DNA of 64,000 bases from Paenibacillus zeisoli (GCF_003994465.1 NZ_RZNX01000001.1:806001-870000), one strand, 5' to 3'. Shown: positions 1 through 8,861, counted from the first letter of the stretch. The notes: generated from the sequence alone by a model not told the origin. Made by a program: numbers and translations.

Positions 1-1087
1 GCCCTTTGATTTTGCGGGGATTGTTGGTCATCAGCTTGATCTGGCGCACCCCTAGGTCCTTGAGGATTTGAGCTCCAATTCCGTAATCCCGCAAATCAGC
101 AGCAAATCCAAGCTTGATATTGGCATCGACCGTGTCGAGTCCTTCCTCCTGAAGCTTATAGGCTTTCAGCTTGTTGATCAGTCCAATGCCTCGCCCTTCT
201 TGACGCATGTAGAGCAGAACTCCGTTGCCTGCCTCTTCAATCTGCCGAAGCGCGGCCTCAAATTGCGGACCACAGTCACAGCGATGCGAATGGAATACAT
301 CCCCGGTCAAGCACTCGGAGTGGACTCTTATCAATACCGGCTTACTGCTGTCAATTGTGCCTTTGACCAAGGCTACATGTTCTTTCTGGTCAACTTCATT
401 GGAATAGGCAACCGCGCGGAACACACCATAGTCAGTCGGCATCCGCACTTCGACTTCCCGGTTAACCAGTCTTTCCTTCTCATTACGATAGTGAATTAGA
501 TCTTTAATGCTGATAAGCTTCAGGCCATGAGTCTTAGCGATCTGCATCAGATCGGGCAATCTGGCCATCGTTCCATCTTCCTTGATGACCTCGCAGATCA
601 CTCCAGCCGGATAAGCGCCCGACAGCACAGCCAGATCGACTGCGGCTTCCGTGTGACCTGCCCGGCGGAGTACTCCGCCTTTCTTGGCGATCAGCGGGAA
701 CATATGGCCCGGACGGCGGAAGTCAGACGACTTGGCATCCGGGTCCATCAGCCCCTGTATGGTGACCGAGCGTTCTTTTGCAGAGATCCCTGTTGTCGTA
801 TATTTATGGTCCACCGATACTGTGAAAGCTGTACCGTGAAAATCCGTATTTTGCGCGACCATCGGCTTTAAATCCAGCTCATCCGCCCGTTCCTGGGTAA
901 TCGGTACACATACCAGACCTCTGCCTTGGGTGATCATGAAATTAATCACTTCCGGCGTCGCCTTCTCAGCCAGCGCAATAAAGTCCCCTTCGTTCTCCCG
1001 GTCTTCATCGTCTACGACAATAATGACCTTCCCATCCTTCAGATCTTGAATGGCTTCTTCAACCAAATCCAGCTGGATATCACTCAT
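1..1087 (-). CDS. ribBA: RibBA, bifunctional DHBP synthase / GTP cyclohydrolase II (3' end outside window)
   Basis: This cytoplasmic enzyme supplies both riboflavin precursors: the N-terminal half makes 3,4-dihydroxy-2-butanone 4-phosphate from ribulose 5-phosphate, and the C-terminal half opens GTP. Reading the minus strand from an ATG at 1087 gives 362 uninterrupted codons. The acidic motif [10 protein letters not shown] (about residues 26-35) marks the DHBP synthase part. SECLTGD followed by HRCDCGP (about residues 257-273) gives the zinc cysteines of GTP cyclohydrolase II. The frame is still open at base 1, so about 35 residues are missing compared with the usual length near 400. It is the third gene of the rib operon, and ribH would be expected next. 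The 250-bp gap to ribE holds a long inverted repeat. Confidence 0.96.
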   Translation of the reverse strand, partial: MSDIQLDLVEEAIQDLKDGKVIIVVDDEDRENEGDFIALAEKATPEVINFMITQGRGLVCVPITQERADELDLKPMVAQNTDFHGTAFTVSVDHKYTTTGISAKERSVTIQGLMDPDAKSSDFRRPGHMFPLIAKKGGVLRRAGHTEAAVDLAVLSGAYPAGVICEVIKEDGTMARLPDLMQIAKTHGLKLISIKDLIHYRNEKERLVNREVEVRMPTDYGVFRAVAYSNEVDQKEHVALVKGTIDSSKPVLIRVHSECLTGDVFHSHRCDCGPQFEAALRQIEEAGNGVLLYMRQEGRGIGLINKLKAYKLQEEGLDTVDANIKLGFAADLRDYGIGAQILKDLGVRQIKLMTNNPRKIKG

Positions 1088-1144
1088 AGTTATTCACTCC
1101 TTTGTGTATATAAAGTCACAGCTAAATTGTTCAAATTTGTGGGT

Positions 1145-1291
1145 AAAGGCGTAACTACGGGGAATGCTTGGACTTTCGGCCGCTATTGTCTCCAGATTTC
1201 TTGAATAATACAGTTAGTTCGGATGAAATCCGGAGACAAAGGCGATCGCTTTCGCTCCTACAGTTCCAAGCTTCCCCTCCGTTACGCCTTT
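1145..1291. repeat. Long imperfect inverted repeat between ribE and ribBA
   Basis: The arms 1145-1200 and 1225-1291 are imperfect reverse complements separated by 24 bp. Both outer ends read AAAGGCGTAAC inward, the middle parts share GGGGAA-GCTTGGA, and the inner ends are GTCTCC-GATTTC. It fills most of the ribE-ribBA gap and contains no credible gene. Such an element could be a dispersed palindromic (MITE-like) repeat. In the rib transcript it would fold into a large hairpin that could terminate, stabilise or be cleaved. No second copy was noticed in this window. Confidence 0.75.
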
Positions 1292-1337
1292 CCTACATGT
1301 CATATTTTTAACTGCGTCTCATATAGAACGTCGTTTG

Positions 1338-2009
1338 TCAGGCAAAGCCGTTCTCAACGAGAAACTCCATCCCGATAGCCTGCTTTGGTGAGTTAGACTC
1401 AGCCCCCTCCGCTCTACCTCCAAAATTCAGCAGATGCTCTACGTATTTGCCAAGTACATCACATTCCAGATTAACCGTATCCCCTGTTCTCTTATGAGAA
1501 AGAGCTGTCTCCGCCAAGGTGTGGGGGATAATGGAGATACTGAACTTCTCACCCGAAGATCTAACCACCGTTAAACTGATTCCATCCACCGTAATGGAAC
1601 CTTGGGGAATGATGTATTTGAATAAAGAGCGATGGGATGGCGTGATATCATACACCACCGCATTTTGATCTCTTGTCACTCCGGTTATTGTCCCTGTTCC
1701 GTCAACATGCCCCTGGACGATATGTCCGCCGAATCTACCGCCAGCTGCCATGGCCCGCTCCAGATTCACTTTGGCGCCAACCTTCAAATCATTCAGATTC
1801 GTATGCCGATAGGTCTCGGGCATCACGTCAACTGCAAAAGAATTCCCTTGGTTAGATACAGCTGTAAGACACACGCCATTGACCGCAATGCTGTCGCCAA
1901 GCTTGAGATCCTCCATAATGACTGAAGCCTGGATATCCAGCACCATCGCTTCGCCCTTACGCTGAACCGACTTAAGAGTTCCGACTTCCTCAACAAGTCC
2001 TGTGAACAT
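1338..2009 (-). CDS. ribE: Riboflavin synthase, alpha chain
   Basis: Riboflavin synthase dismutates two 6,7-dimethyl-8-ribityllumazine molecules into riboflavin and a pyrimidinedione. The 223-residue product opens with the classic MFTGLVEEVG start. It shows the two tandem lumazine-binding repeats of the family: the first begins at residue 1, and the second begins near residue 98 at GHIVQGHVDG. An internal NGVCLTAV and the later DGISLTVV are the paired motifs of the two barrels. The length fits the family (about 215). The tail, rich in Ala, Glu and Gly after residue 200, is variable in relatives. It lies downstream of ribD and is presumably governed by the same FMN riboswitch. Confidence 0.97.
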   Translation of the reverse strand: MFTGLVEEVGTLKSVQRKGEAMVLDIQASVIMEDLKLGDSIAVNGVCLTAVSNQGNSFAVDVMPETYRHTNLNDLKVGAKVNLERAMAAGGRFGGHIVQGHVDGTGTITGVTRDQNAVVYDITPSHRSLFKYIIPQGSITVDGISLTVVRSSGEKFSISIIPHTLAETALSHKRTGDTVNLECDVLGKYVEHLLNFGGRAEGAESNSPKQAIGMEFLVENGFA

Positions 2010-2105
2010 GTCTGCACCTCCTAAGACACCCGTATGAAATGTTCTGCACAGTCATTTCACACTTTGCCTACTTCGATTTCATAAGATCAACTGATTTAGC
2101 CTATT

Positions 2106-3218
2106 TTACTCTTTCCATACAGGTGTACCCTTAATCAGTACGTTGTCGTCGATAACTTCTACAGACATATTCTCAAGGGTGACCGCATCTTTCATTTCAT
2201 CATATCCCTCAAAGACGAAATTCCCGGTTGATTCCAGTCCGCCGATCAATTTGGGAGCGAAGAACAAGGCCACTTCATCCACCAGCTGCTGCTGAATGAA
2301 GCTGCCGTTAATTCTCCCTCCTCCTTCAACCAGAATAGAAGAAATGCCCTCTTTGCCAAGGAGGCTTAAAGCCAGGCTTAGATCCACTTTGGGACCTTCA
2401 CCACAGGAAAGGACCTGAATTCCCTTAGCCTCCAGTTCCTTGACCCTGCCCCTATCCGATCCGGCTGTCGTAAGAATGATGGTCTTCGCCTGGTTATCCC
2501 TAATGACTTTGGAATGATCGGGTATTCTCAGAGATGAATCAACAATGATCCGAACGGGTGACAAGCCTGGAACAGGGAGCCGGGTAGTTAGTTCCGGATC
2601 ATCGGAGAGCACAGTCCCGATTCCAACCAGAATTCCTTGATGTTGATGTCGCATGACATGGACCATGGCCCGTGACTGCTCATTGCTAATCCACTTGCTG
2701 TCACCCGCCCTGGAAGCAATTTTGCCATCTAGTGTACTGGCACTCTTGATCGTAATATAAGGCATCCCAGTCGTAATAAATTTGATGAATTTCTTATTCA
2801 AATTAATCGCCCTGTCTCTTAGCACACCTACCTGAACGTCGATGCCCTGATCCTTAAGCATGGCAATTCCCCGCCCGGCTACCTTGGGATTGGGATCTTC
2901 GCATGCCACGACAACCCGGGCTACCTTCTCAGTAATCAGCCGTTCACTGCAAGGAGGAGTAAGGCCATAATGACTGCATGGCTCCAAGGTCACATACACG
3001 GTACTCCCTTCGGCAAGTTCACCCGCCATATTTAAGGCATGAACTTCAGCATGAGGGGTTCCCTGCTTAAGATGTATGCCGATTCCCACGATGGCTCCAT
3101 TCTTCACAACAACAGCACCTACAACCGGATTTGTTCCCGTCTGACCAAGCGCCTTTTCAGCCATATCCAGCGCCATGGACATGTAATACTCATCATTCAC
3201 GAATTCCACCTGAGACAT
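2106..3218 (-). CDS. ribD: RibD, bifunctional deaminase / 5-amino-6-(5-phosphoribosylamino)uracil reductase
   Basis: This enzyme catalyses the second and third steps from GTP toward riboflavin: pyrimidine deamination and then NADPH-dependent ribosyl reduction. The N-terminal cytidine-deaminase-like domain has HAEVHAL (zinc His and catalytic Glu) and PCSHYGLTPPCS (zinc cysteines). The C-terminal reductase domain holds SLDGKIA-type and EGGGRINGSF motifs. The frame is open to a GTG at 3263, but that lies 8 bp from the U-tract of the leader terminator and has no Shine-Dalgarno. ATG 3218, with GGAG three bases upstream, gives the usual family N-terminus, so I chose it although the spacing is short. 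It is the first gene of the FMN-controlled operon. Confidence 0.94.
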   Translation of the reverse strand: MSQVEFVNDEYYMSMALDMAEKALGQTGTNPVVGAVVVKNGAIVGIGIHLKQGTPHAEVHALNMAGELAEGSTVYVTLEPCSHYGLTPPCSERLITEKVARVVVACEDPNPKVAGRGIAMLKDQGIDVQVGVLRDRAINLNKKFIKFITTGMPYITIKSASTLDGKIASRAGDSKWISNEQSRAMVHVMRHQHQGILVGIGTVLSDDPELTTRLPVPGLSPVRIIVDSSLRIPDHSKVIRDNQAKTIILTTAGSDRGRVKELEAKGIQVLSCGEGPKVDLSLALSLLGKEGISSILVEGGGRINGSFIQQQLVDEVALFFAPKLIGGLESTGNFVFEGYDEMKDAVTLENMSVEVIDDNVLIKGTPVWKE

Positions 3219-3270
3219 CAACTCCATTCTTACATACATAAGGGGATCCGAGTGTCTAATCACCAGCCAA

Positions 3271-3310
3271 AAAGTATAAAAAACCCCATACGGATAAACT
3301 CCGATGGGGT
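3271..3310 (-). terminator. Rho-independent attenuator of the rib operon leader
   Basis: On the minus strand ACCCCAT-CGGA pairs with TCCG-T-ATGGGGT around a five-base loop, followed by TTTTTTATACTTTTT. It lies between the FMN aptamer (3496-3636) and the ribD start (3218), which is where an expression platform should be. FMN binding should favour this hairpin and stop transcription before ribD. Confidence 0.9.
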
Positions 3311-3495
3311 TACGAGAGATTTATGTAGCGAAAATAAAGTCATACCCATTCATTCAAGCTGTCCAAAAAAAACTATTCATGTCGGAAGCTGATCGCAAGA
3401 AAGCGAACCACCATCGATAAATAGGATGCTCAAATAAACGTATACTCTTTAATCAGCATAACACGGAGAAGCCTGGTCATGCTGTTCGCGTCTTC

Positions 3496-3636
3496 CTTCT
3501 CCCATCCAGACTATACTGTCGGTCCCGGAATCACACCAGGTCAGCCAGCGAAGCAATTCTATGCTGCGCCGGGTCACGGACTGAGGTACAAGAGTGCACC
3601 ATCACCGCCGGTAGGGAATTTCACCCTGCCCCGAAG
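3496..3636 (-). ncRNA. FMN riboswitch (RFN element)
   Basis: Read on the minus strand, this 141-nt stretch has the conserved RFN blocks in order: CTTCGGGGCAGGGTGAAATT, CCGGCGGTGA, AGTCCGTGACCCG, the GCTGAC-TGGTG segment, and CCGGGACCGACAGT ending in ATGGGAGAAG. The ends CTTC and GAAG close helix P1. Family knowledge: it senses FMN and represses riboflavin genes. The 185-nt segment between aptamer and terminator (3311-3495) is long for a platform and shows no other feature I recognise. A promoter presumably lies near 3640-3690, where AT-rich sequence follows, but I could not assign its boxes. Confidence 0.96.
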
Positions 3637-3815
3637 GATTAACACTATTAAACTTGATTGTCATGTTAACATAAGCTCAGCCAAAAAAGCAACATTTTCA
3701 TCTCCTGCCTTCAGATGCTTGGAACCCCTTAAGGGTACCGCCCGTCTAAACGGGGAAGTCTATAAGCGTTCACTTGAACCAACTTTACCAAGTTCACTAT
3801 AAGGAGGCTTTATTC

Positions 3816-4046
3816 ATGACAAGACCCAAACCCGATGACCGTTCAGACAATGTGGAGAATCTGCAGCAGCATATTCAGAACTCGATTGAGAACTTCCGTG
3901 AAGCTCAGGATTATTTGAGTGAGCATGCCGATGAAATTACTGCGGAAGAGAAGAGCGATATTGAGGCCAAGAATCACAGACGCCTAGAGAGCATCGCAGG
4001 CTTCAGACGGGAAGTTAAAGACGAAGCTAAACACTCTGGACGCTGA
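3816..4046 (+). CDS. tlp: Small acid-soluble spore protein Tlp
   Basis: This 76-residue protein is rich in charged residues and Asn. It begins MTRPKPDDRSDNVENLQ, the signature of the Tlp (thioredoxin-like) minor SASP family found in the forespore core. Relatives are about 75-83 residues long and sigma-G dependent. ATG 3816 was chosen because AAGGAGG ends 8 bp upstream and the preceding codons (open from 3774) do not match the family. No clear sigma-G promoter could be assigned upstream; a small hairpin-forming stretch (3773-3795) lies there. It is one of few plus-strand genes here and converges with ppiB. Confidence 0.93.
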   Translation: MTRPKPDDRSDNVENLQQHIQNSIENFREAQDYLSEHADEITAEEKSDIEAKNHRRLESIAGFRREVKDEAKHSGR

Positions 4047-4059
4047 TCTCTGTCCCTGA

Positions 4060-4094
4060 CAGCACAACAAACAGGAGTCCATTCGGACTCCTGT
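4060..4094 (-). terminator. Terminator downstream of ppiB
   Basis: A perfect 10-bp stem, ACAGGAGTCC with GGACTCCTGT around ATTC (4071-4094), is followed on the minus strand by TTTGTTGTG. It sits between the convergent ends of tlp and ppiB. The U-rich side is downstream of ppiB; on the plus strand the tail is weak but could still serve tlp. Confidence 0.75.
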
Positions 4095-4117
4095 TCTGCG
4101 TGTATCAGAAGCTTGAT

Positions 4118-4549
4118 TTAAGCTTCGTACACTTCTACTTTTTCCATTTTGTCGCGGCCTTTGAACTCATCTACCAGCTCAAGACCTTGAACAACTTTAC
4201 CAAATACAGTATGCACGCCATCCAAGTGAGGCTGTGGTGCATAAGTGATGTAGAACTGGCTTCCGCCTGTATTCTTACCGGCATGAGCCATAGCAAGTAC
4301 ACCACGCTCGTGCTTGTTCGGGTTGATCTCACAGTCGATGGTATAGCCAGGACCGCCTGTACCATTTCCGTTAGGGCAGCCACCTTGAGCTACAAAACCA
4401 GGGATGACACGGTGGAACGTAAGTCCGTTATAGAACCCGGAGTTAGCCAGCTTCTCAAAGTTAGCCACGGTGTTTGGAGCGTCATTCTCGAACAGATCGA
4501 TCAAAATCTCTCCGCCATTTTCCATTTTGATTTTTGCTTGTTTTGCCAT
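4118..4549 (-). CDS. ppiB: Peptidyl-prolyl cis-trans isomerase, cyclophilin type
   Basis: This 143-residue cytoplasmic cyclophilin catalyses prolyl isomerisation in folding proteins. FHRVIPGF (residues 45-52) contains the catalytic Arg, and the downstream GSQFYIT and [10 protein letters not shown] motifs are cyclophilin signatures. The length equals that of B. subtilis PpiB. The frame is open to 4624, but ATG 4549 has AAGGAGATG ending at a suitable distance, and an earlier ATG overlaps that ribosome-binding site. It has its own likely promoter and lies downstream of lysA, as in B. subtilis. Confidence 0.96.
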   Translation of the reverse strand: MAKQAKIKMENGGEILIDLFENDAPNTVANFEKLANSGFYNGLTFHRVIPGFVAQGGCPNGNGTGGPGYTIDCEINPNKHERGVLAMAHAGKNTGGSQFYITYAPQPHLDGVHTVFGKVVQGLELVDEFKGRDKMEKVEVYEA

Positions 4550-4588
4550 ATGTAAAACATCTCCTTTCAGAATGGGGTACAACTCAAC

Positions 4589-4624
4589 GTACACTAGTGT
4601 ACTATGAAACCTGTCCCAGTGCAA
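4589..4624 (-). promoter_or_regulatory. Putative ppiB promoter overlapped by a 14-bp palindrome
   Basis: On the minus strand TTGCAC (4619-4624) and TACACT (4596-4601) are 17 bp apart, an acceptable sigma-A layout. GTACACTAGTGTAC (4589-4602) is a perfect 14-bp palindrome covering the -10 region and could be an operator. No known regulator motif was recognised. Confidence 0.4.
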
Positions 4625-4655
4625 AGTTAAAGGCGGAAGCGCTAAGCTCCCGCCT
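4621..4655 (-). terminator. Terminator of lysA
   Basis: Directly after the lysA stop the minus strand forms AGGCGG-AGC paired with GCGCT-CCGCCT around TTAG, then TTTAACTTTG. The stem is good and the U-tract moderate. It separates lysA from the ppiB promoter. Confidence 0.65.
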
Positions 4656-4662
4656 ATTTGGC

Positions 4663-5994
4663 TTAATTAAATGAGGGCTGCTTCTGAATACGCTCAGGAA
4701 TAACATCGTTCGCAACGATATCATTAAGCGATTCACGCTTCACCACGAGGTCACTGGATCCGTCTTTGACGAAGACAACAGCTGGTCTGCGAATCCGGTT
4801 ATAATTACTTGCCATGGCGTAGTTATAAGCACCCGTGCAGGAGACAGCCAGAAGATCGCCGCTGTTCACTTTAGGAAGATCCAAGTCCCAGATCAGCATA
4901 TCCCCGCTCTCGCAGCATTTACCAGCAACGGATACGGTCTCTTCCACTTGATCTTTGCCGCGATTCGCAAGCATAGCTTCATATTTCGATTCGTACAGCG
5001 CTGGGCGGGGATTATCGGTCATGCCCCCATCCACAGCCACATATTTGCGTACGCCGGGAATATCCTTGCTCGTTCCAACCGTGTACAGAGTTGTTCCTGC
5101 ATCCCCAACAATACTGCGACCTGGTTCAACCCAGATCTCAGGAAGCTTGTCATAAGTCCCTGCAAAATGCTGCTTGACGCCATCAGTAATGGCTTTAACA
5201 TACTCAGAAATCTTAAGCGGTGTGTCGCCTTCCATATAACGGATACCGAAGCCGCCGCCCAGGTTAACAACCTGGAAGATCACATTCAGCTGCTCTTTCA
5301 CGGATTTGGCAAATGCAGCAACACGCTCAACCGCCATCTGGAAGCCTTCCACTTCAAAAATCTGGGAGCCGATGTGAGAATGAACACCCAACAGATTGAG
5401 GTTAGACTGTTCACTGGACAGCTTCACGGCTTCAAATGCCGAACCGTTCCCGATGTCGAATCCAAATTTGGAATCTGTCTGACCCGTGGAGATATATTCA
5501 TGTGTATGAGCTTCCACGCCTGGAGTAACACGAAGCAGTACATTCACCTTAGCTCCGTTCTCCTTAGCGATTGCGTTAAGCAGATGGATCTCCGTGAAGT
5601 TATCTACAACGAAACAGCCAATCCCGGCAGTAATCGCCATTTGGATCTCGTCAGGTGTCTTGTTATTGCCATGGAAGTGAATTCGTCCAACCGGGAATCC
5701 AGCCTGAAGTGCTGTATAGAGTTCTCCTTCAGACACAACGTCCAGTGATAGGCCTTCCTCTTCCGCCAGGCGGCACATAGCCAAAGTGCAGAACGCTTTG
5801 CTGGCATAAGCTACCTGGAACGAAAGTCCGGATTGCTTAAAGGCTTCCACATATTCGCGGCTGCGCTGACGAACGAGAGCCTCGTCAACAATGTATAGGG
5901 GTGTGCCATATTTTTCTTTGAGTTCAACTGTATCACAGCCACCAATTTCGAGGTGACCTTTCGTATTAATTGTGCTTGTACCGTGTAGAAACAT
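4663..5994 (-). CDS. lysA: Diaminopimelate decarboxylase
   Basis: LysA decarboxylates meso-diaminopimelate to L-lysine, the last lysine step, and uses PLP. The 443-residue product has the PLP lysine in VAYASKAF (K66). It also has the [16 protein letters not shown] and EPGRSIV motifs of fold-III decarboxylases, and CCESGD near residue 362, which supplies the cysteine of the partner active site. GGAGG lies 8 bp before ATG 5994. The gene sits between spoVAF and ppiB, the B. subtilis arrangement. No lysine riboswitch is visible in the 110-bp upstream gap. Confidence 0.97.
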   Translation of the reverse strand: MFLHGTSTINTKGHLEIGGCDTVELKEKYGTPLYIVDEALVRQRSREYVEAFKQSGLSFQVAYASKAFCTLAMCRLAEEEGLSLDVVSEGELYTALQAGFPVGRIHFHGNNKTPDEIQMAITAGIGCFVVDNFTEIHLLNAIAKENGAKVNVLLRVTPGVEAHTHEYISTGQTDSKFGFDIGNGSAFEAVKLSSEQSNLNLLGVHSHIGSQIFEVEGFQMAVERVAAFAKSVKEQLNVIFQVVNLGGGFGIRYMEGDTPLKISEYVKAITDGVKQHFAGTYDKLPEIWVEPGRSIVGDAGTTLYTVGTSKDIPGVRKYVAVDGGMTDNPRPALYESKYEAMLANRGKDQVEETVSVAGKCCESGDMLIWDLDLPKVNSGDLLAVSCTGAYNYAMASNYNRIRRPAVVFVKDGSSDLVVKRESLNDIVANDVIPERIQKQPSFN

Positions 5995-6026
5995 TCCGCA
6001 ATCCTCCGATTAATTTGATTTTTCTC

Positions 6027-6035
6027 AGTATAACA
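6027..6035 (-). promoter_or_regulatory. Extended -10 promoter element before lysA
   Basis: The minus strand shows TGTTATACT (extended -10, TGnTATAMT type) about 35 bp before the lysA start. No good -35 box was seen at the right spacing. Confidence 0.4.
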
Positions 6036-6103
6036 AACAAGTAGAAACCGAATAATGGATTTTTGCGTATTTGATTTGTGTTTTTTATCTATCCGGCTTG
6101 CAC

Positions 6104-7741
6104 TCAGCCTTTGTCAGGCACTCTTGTATTGTCCCTCGTTTTGTTGAAAGAAGGACGTTTCTTGGAATAACTTACAGGTACGCGGAACAAAAAGGCAAAC
6201 ATTGCTTTTGCATTAAAAGGTATAAACGGCCACAGATAAGACGAGTTGTAGGAGCGGCGTATAGTTAGCAGAACAATGAATAAGGTCACTCCGCCAACAA
6301 ATCCTGGAATGCCAAACAAAGCAACTGCAATCAGCAGGATCAACCGTACCAGTCTGTTCGCAAGACCAAGCTCATAGCTCGGGGTAGCGAACATCCCGAT
6401 GGCGGCAACAGCCATGTACAGAACTACTTCATTTACAAACAGTCCAGTCTTCACGGCAATATCACCGATAAGTATCGCAGCAATCAAGCCCATCGCAGAG
6501 GCCAGCGGGGTCGGGGTATGCACAGCGGCCATCCTCATCAAGTCCACGCCAAACTCAACCAGCAGGAACTGCACGATCAACGGCAGCTTTGCATTCGTCT
6601 GAGGACCGATGAAAGAGAGTGCGGCGGGTTTAATTTCCGGATGAACCACCACAAGCAGCCATAGAGGGAGCAGGAACAAAGACGCGAAGATCCCCGCAAA
6701 GCGTACCCATCTCAAGTAGGTTCCCATTGTTGCCGTCTGACGGTTCTCCTCAGCATGCTGACATAGATCAAAGAACGTGGTCGGAAGGATAATCGCGCTC
6801 GGAGAAGTATCTACAATCACGACAACCCGGCCTTCCATAATGTGCGCGGCCACCACATCGGGACGCTCGGAATATCGAACTAACGGATATGGATTCCAAC
6901 CACTATTCACCGCAGCCTCCTCCAGCTGCTTATCAGCCAACGGCAGACCATCAATATCCACCGCTTTAATCTTCTCACGGATGGCATCAACCTGAGCTTT
7001 ATCGACGATATCATCAATATAAGCTATGCTGATATCGGTCCTTGTTCTCCTACCTACCTGAATATATTCAAATTTCAATCCTGGATCCCTGAGTCTTCGT
7101 CTTACCAGCGCTACATTGGTGAGCAATGTCTCTGTGAATCCATCCCGCGCTCCGCGAACCACGCGTTCTAGTGAAGGTTCTTCCGGATTCCGCGCCGGAT
7201 AAGACCTTGTATCCATGACAATCGCGGCTTCTTCCCCATCAATGAAGAGCGCGCTCATCCCCGTCATGACTTTATTAATAACCTCACTCATTTTCTTCGC
7301 CTTGGTGACTTGAATATGAGGGATATAGAATTCGAAGAAATCTTCCAGGGCATCGCTTGACAAGGATTCAGGAGTCAGATAGGTCAATCGTTTGATAATT
7401 TCCTGCATAATATTGTCTTTGGCAAATCCCGTAATAAAGAACAATCCTGTCTTCCGACCCCCATAGGTCATCTCGCGAAAATTCACATCAAAGCTTTCAT
7501 CCAACCCAATCACTTTAACCAGTGTTTTTCGTGTGGTAGTTAGATCTTTGCTGATCCGATCCGACTTTTGCCAATAGACGACAGACTCCTCCACATTCCG
7601 GGACTGCTCAGCTTCAACTTTATTCGGACCTTTGGCATCCTTCGCTTCCGATTCTCCTTTCCCCGTCTCCTCTCCCGGATCAAATTCCGGAGGAGGATCC
7701 TGTATTTCCTCTTGCTGATGGTCCATCTCTTGTTCTGTCAT
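6104..7741 (-). CDS. spoVAF: Stage V sporulation protein AF (GerA-family membrane protein)
   Basis: The 545-residue protein is of the GerA/SpoVAF germinant-receptor A-subunit type, expected in the spore inner membrane. Residues 1-50 are a Glu/Asp/Gln-rich tail, longer than in B. subtilis SpoVAF (about 493). Residues ~55-350 form the soluble GerA-like part (YYSERPDV-type and VVIVDTSPSAIILP segments). Four to five hydrophobic segments follow between ~355 and 520. Position after spoVAA-spoVAB and before lysA identifies it as SpoVAF rather than a GerA receptor, because no B or C subunit genes follow. It starts 25 bp after spoVAB. The exact role of SpoVAF is unsettled; relatives contribute to germination or DPA channel function. 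Confidence 0.92.
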   Translation of the reverse strand: MTEQEMDHQQEEIQDPPPEFDPGEETGKGESEAKDAKGPNKVEAEQSRNVEESVVYWQKSDRISKDLTTTRKTLVKVIGLDESFDVNFREMTYGGRKTGLFFITGFAKDNIMQEIIKRLTYLTPESLSSDALEDFFEFYIPHIQVTKAKKMSEVINKVMTGMSALFIDGEEAAIVMDTRSYPARNPEEPSLERVVRGARDGFTETLLTNVALVRRRLRDPGLKFEYIQVGRRTRTDISIAYIDDIVDKAQVDAIREKIKAVDIDGLPLADKQLEEAAVNSGWNPYPLVRYSERPDVVAAHIMEGRVVVIVDTSPSAIILPTTFFDLCQHAEENRQTATMGTYLRWVRFAGIFASLFLLPLWLLVVVHPEIKPAALSFIGPQTNAKLPLIVQFLLVEFGVDLMRMAAVHTPTPLASAMGLIAAILIGDIAVKTGLFVNEVVLYMAVAAIGMFATPSYELGLANRLVRLILLIAVALFGIPGFVGGVTLFIVLLTIRRSYNSSYLWPFIPFNAKAMFAFLFRVPVSYSKKRPSFNKTRDNTRVPDKG

Positions 7742-7766
7742 CGCTTATTCCATCCTTCCTGCCGTT

Positions 7767-8195
7767 CTATCGATTATAGATAAACCATTCGAACAACGAG
7801 CCTGCCACCTTCCCAAATACCATGGCCAACAGCAGACCGAATAGATACCGTCGCATATGTAGTCTTTTCGCTAGAATCGGCAGAACATTCAGCACCTCTG
7901 TCAATGCTGCTGCCAGCATCCCGATGAAGATTCCGTTTAGAAGACCGATCCAACCATTAATAATTTCCGAGTGCAGATAAAGCTTGAAATTCCAAAAGTC
8001 GGCCACCGTTCCAACTACCGATCCACTTACCATAGCCCCTTCATACCAGTGGACTTTATCATACGAGCGGCTTAGCTGAGCCAGACGCGGAATGATATCG
8101 AGAACTACGAACAGGGCAATGACTCCGCCGCCGACTGCGATTCCTCCAGCCAAGCCCAGAAATATGGAGAGAACTAAGGACAGCGCTGGCGTCAT
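7767..8195 (-). CDS. spoVAB: Stage V sporulation protein AB
   Basis: This is a 142-residue integral membrane protein with about four hydrophobic helices and a polar loop around YDKVHWYEGAM (residues ~44-55), typical of SpoVAB. Its ATG overlaps the spoVAA stop by 4 bp (ATGA), implying translational coupling, and GGAGG precedes it. Family knowledge: the SpoVA proteins move Ca-dipicolinate into the forespore and out during germination; AB itself is small and poorly characterised. It is expressed with spoVAA from the promoter near 8862. Confidence 0.93.
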   Translation of the reverse strand: MTPALSLVLSIFLGLAGGIAVGGGVIALFVVLDIIPRLAQLSRSYDKVHWYEGAMVSGSVVGTVADFWNFKLYLHSEIINGWIGLLNGIFIGMLAAALTEVLNVLPILAKRLHMRRYLFGLLLAMVFGKVAGSLFEWFIYNR

Positions 8196-8830
8196 CCCTT
8201 TTTCCTCCCGGCATCCTGATGTATTTTCTTATATTCTTCCGTTATGACATAGTGATTAAGGTTCTCCTGGTAAAGGAACATTTCAACTTCGAGAGGAGTA
8301 GGTTCCTCGTTCCATTTCTTTTTAAAAATATGGTTGAAGAAAATGATCATCCCCAAACCTATTCCCAAGGAGTAAGCCGCCTGAAAAACGTAGGGATGCT
8401 CGTCCCGTGTACCCGTCACCATTTCCACTATTCGTACCTGTACTTCCTGCATACTGACATCTGCATGGAAGTTCATGATGGTTAATGCTGAACCAAAGAA
8501 GAGAAGCAGCCATACCAAAATAAATAGCACGATTGAAGGCTTCTTCTCTTGGCCAACAATTTCAACAAGCGTATGCGGTTCACCAACGTGTTCTATGATG
8601 CAACCGGGCATGACGGTCTGAATTTTACCGATTATTTTCAGCATATCAATGACAATACGGTTTCCATCCTGCCTCTCTGGTCTTTCCAAGACCATCTTCT
8701 TCAATACTTCTTCAGAAGTACCGGGAGCCAAAATCTGTGCGATATCGCCCAGACGAATCACGCTGCCTTCATGGAGTCTGACATTTTTGCGAAGTCTCAG
8801 ATAGATGGTGGGAGCGGGATCCTTGCTCAT
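8192..8830 (-). CDS. spoVAA: Stage V sporulation protein AA
   Basis: The product has 212 residues with an N-terminal cytoplasmic domain (to about residue 98) and two hydrophobic segments (about 101-120 and 150-168). The second is followed by the family motif FFNHIFKKKWNEEPTPLEVE. It matches B. subtilis SpoVAA (206 residues) in length and layout. ATG 8830 was preferred over GTG 8839 because AAGGGG lies 8 bp before it. It leads the spoVAA-AB-AF operon behind a sigma-G-like promoter. SpoVA proteins act in DPA transport in the spore inner membrane. Confidence 0.95.
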   Translation of the reverse strand: MSKDPAPTIYLRLRKNVRLHEGSVIRLGDIAQILAPGTSEEVLKKMVLERPERQDGNRIVIDMLKIIGKIQTVMPGCIIEHVGEPHTLVEIVGQEKKPSIVLFILVWLLLFFGSALTIMNFHADVSMQEVQVRIVEMVTGTRDEHPYVFQAAYSLGIGLGMIIFFNHIFKKKWNEEPTPLEVEMFLYQENLNHYVITEEYKKIHQDAGRKKG

Positions 8831-8861
8831 CCAGTTCACCCCTTAACTGCCGAATTGCGCA

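Noticed and set aside
4948..5748. Long plus-strand open frame antisense to lysA
   Set aside because: No ribosome-binding site, no family resemblance, and it mirrors the codon pattern of the convincingly assigned lysA on the other strand.
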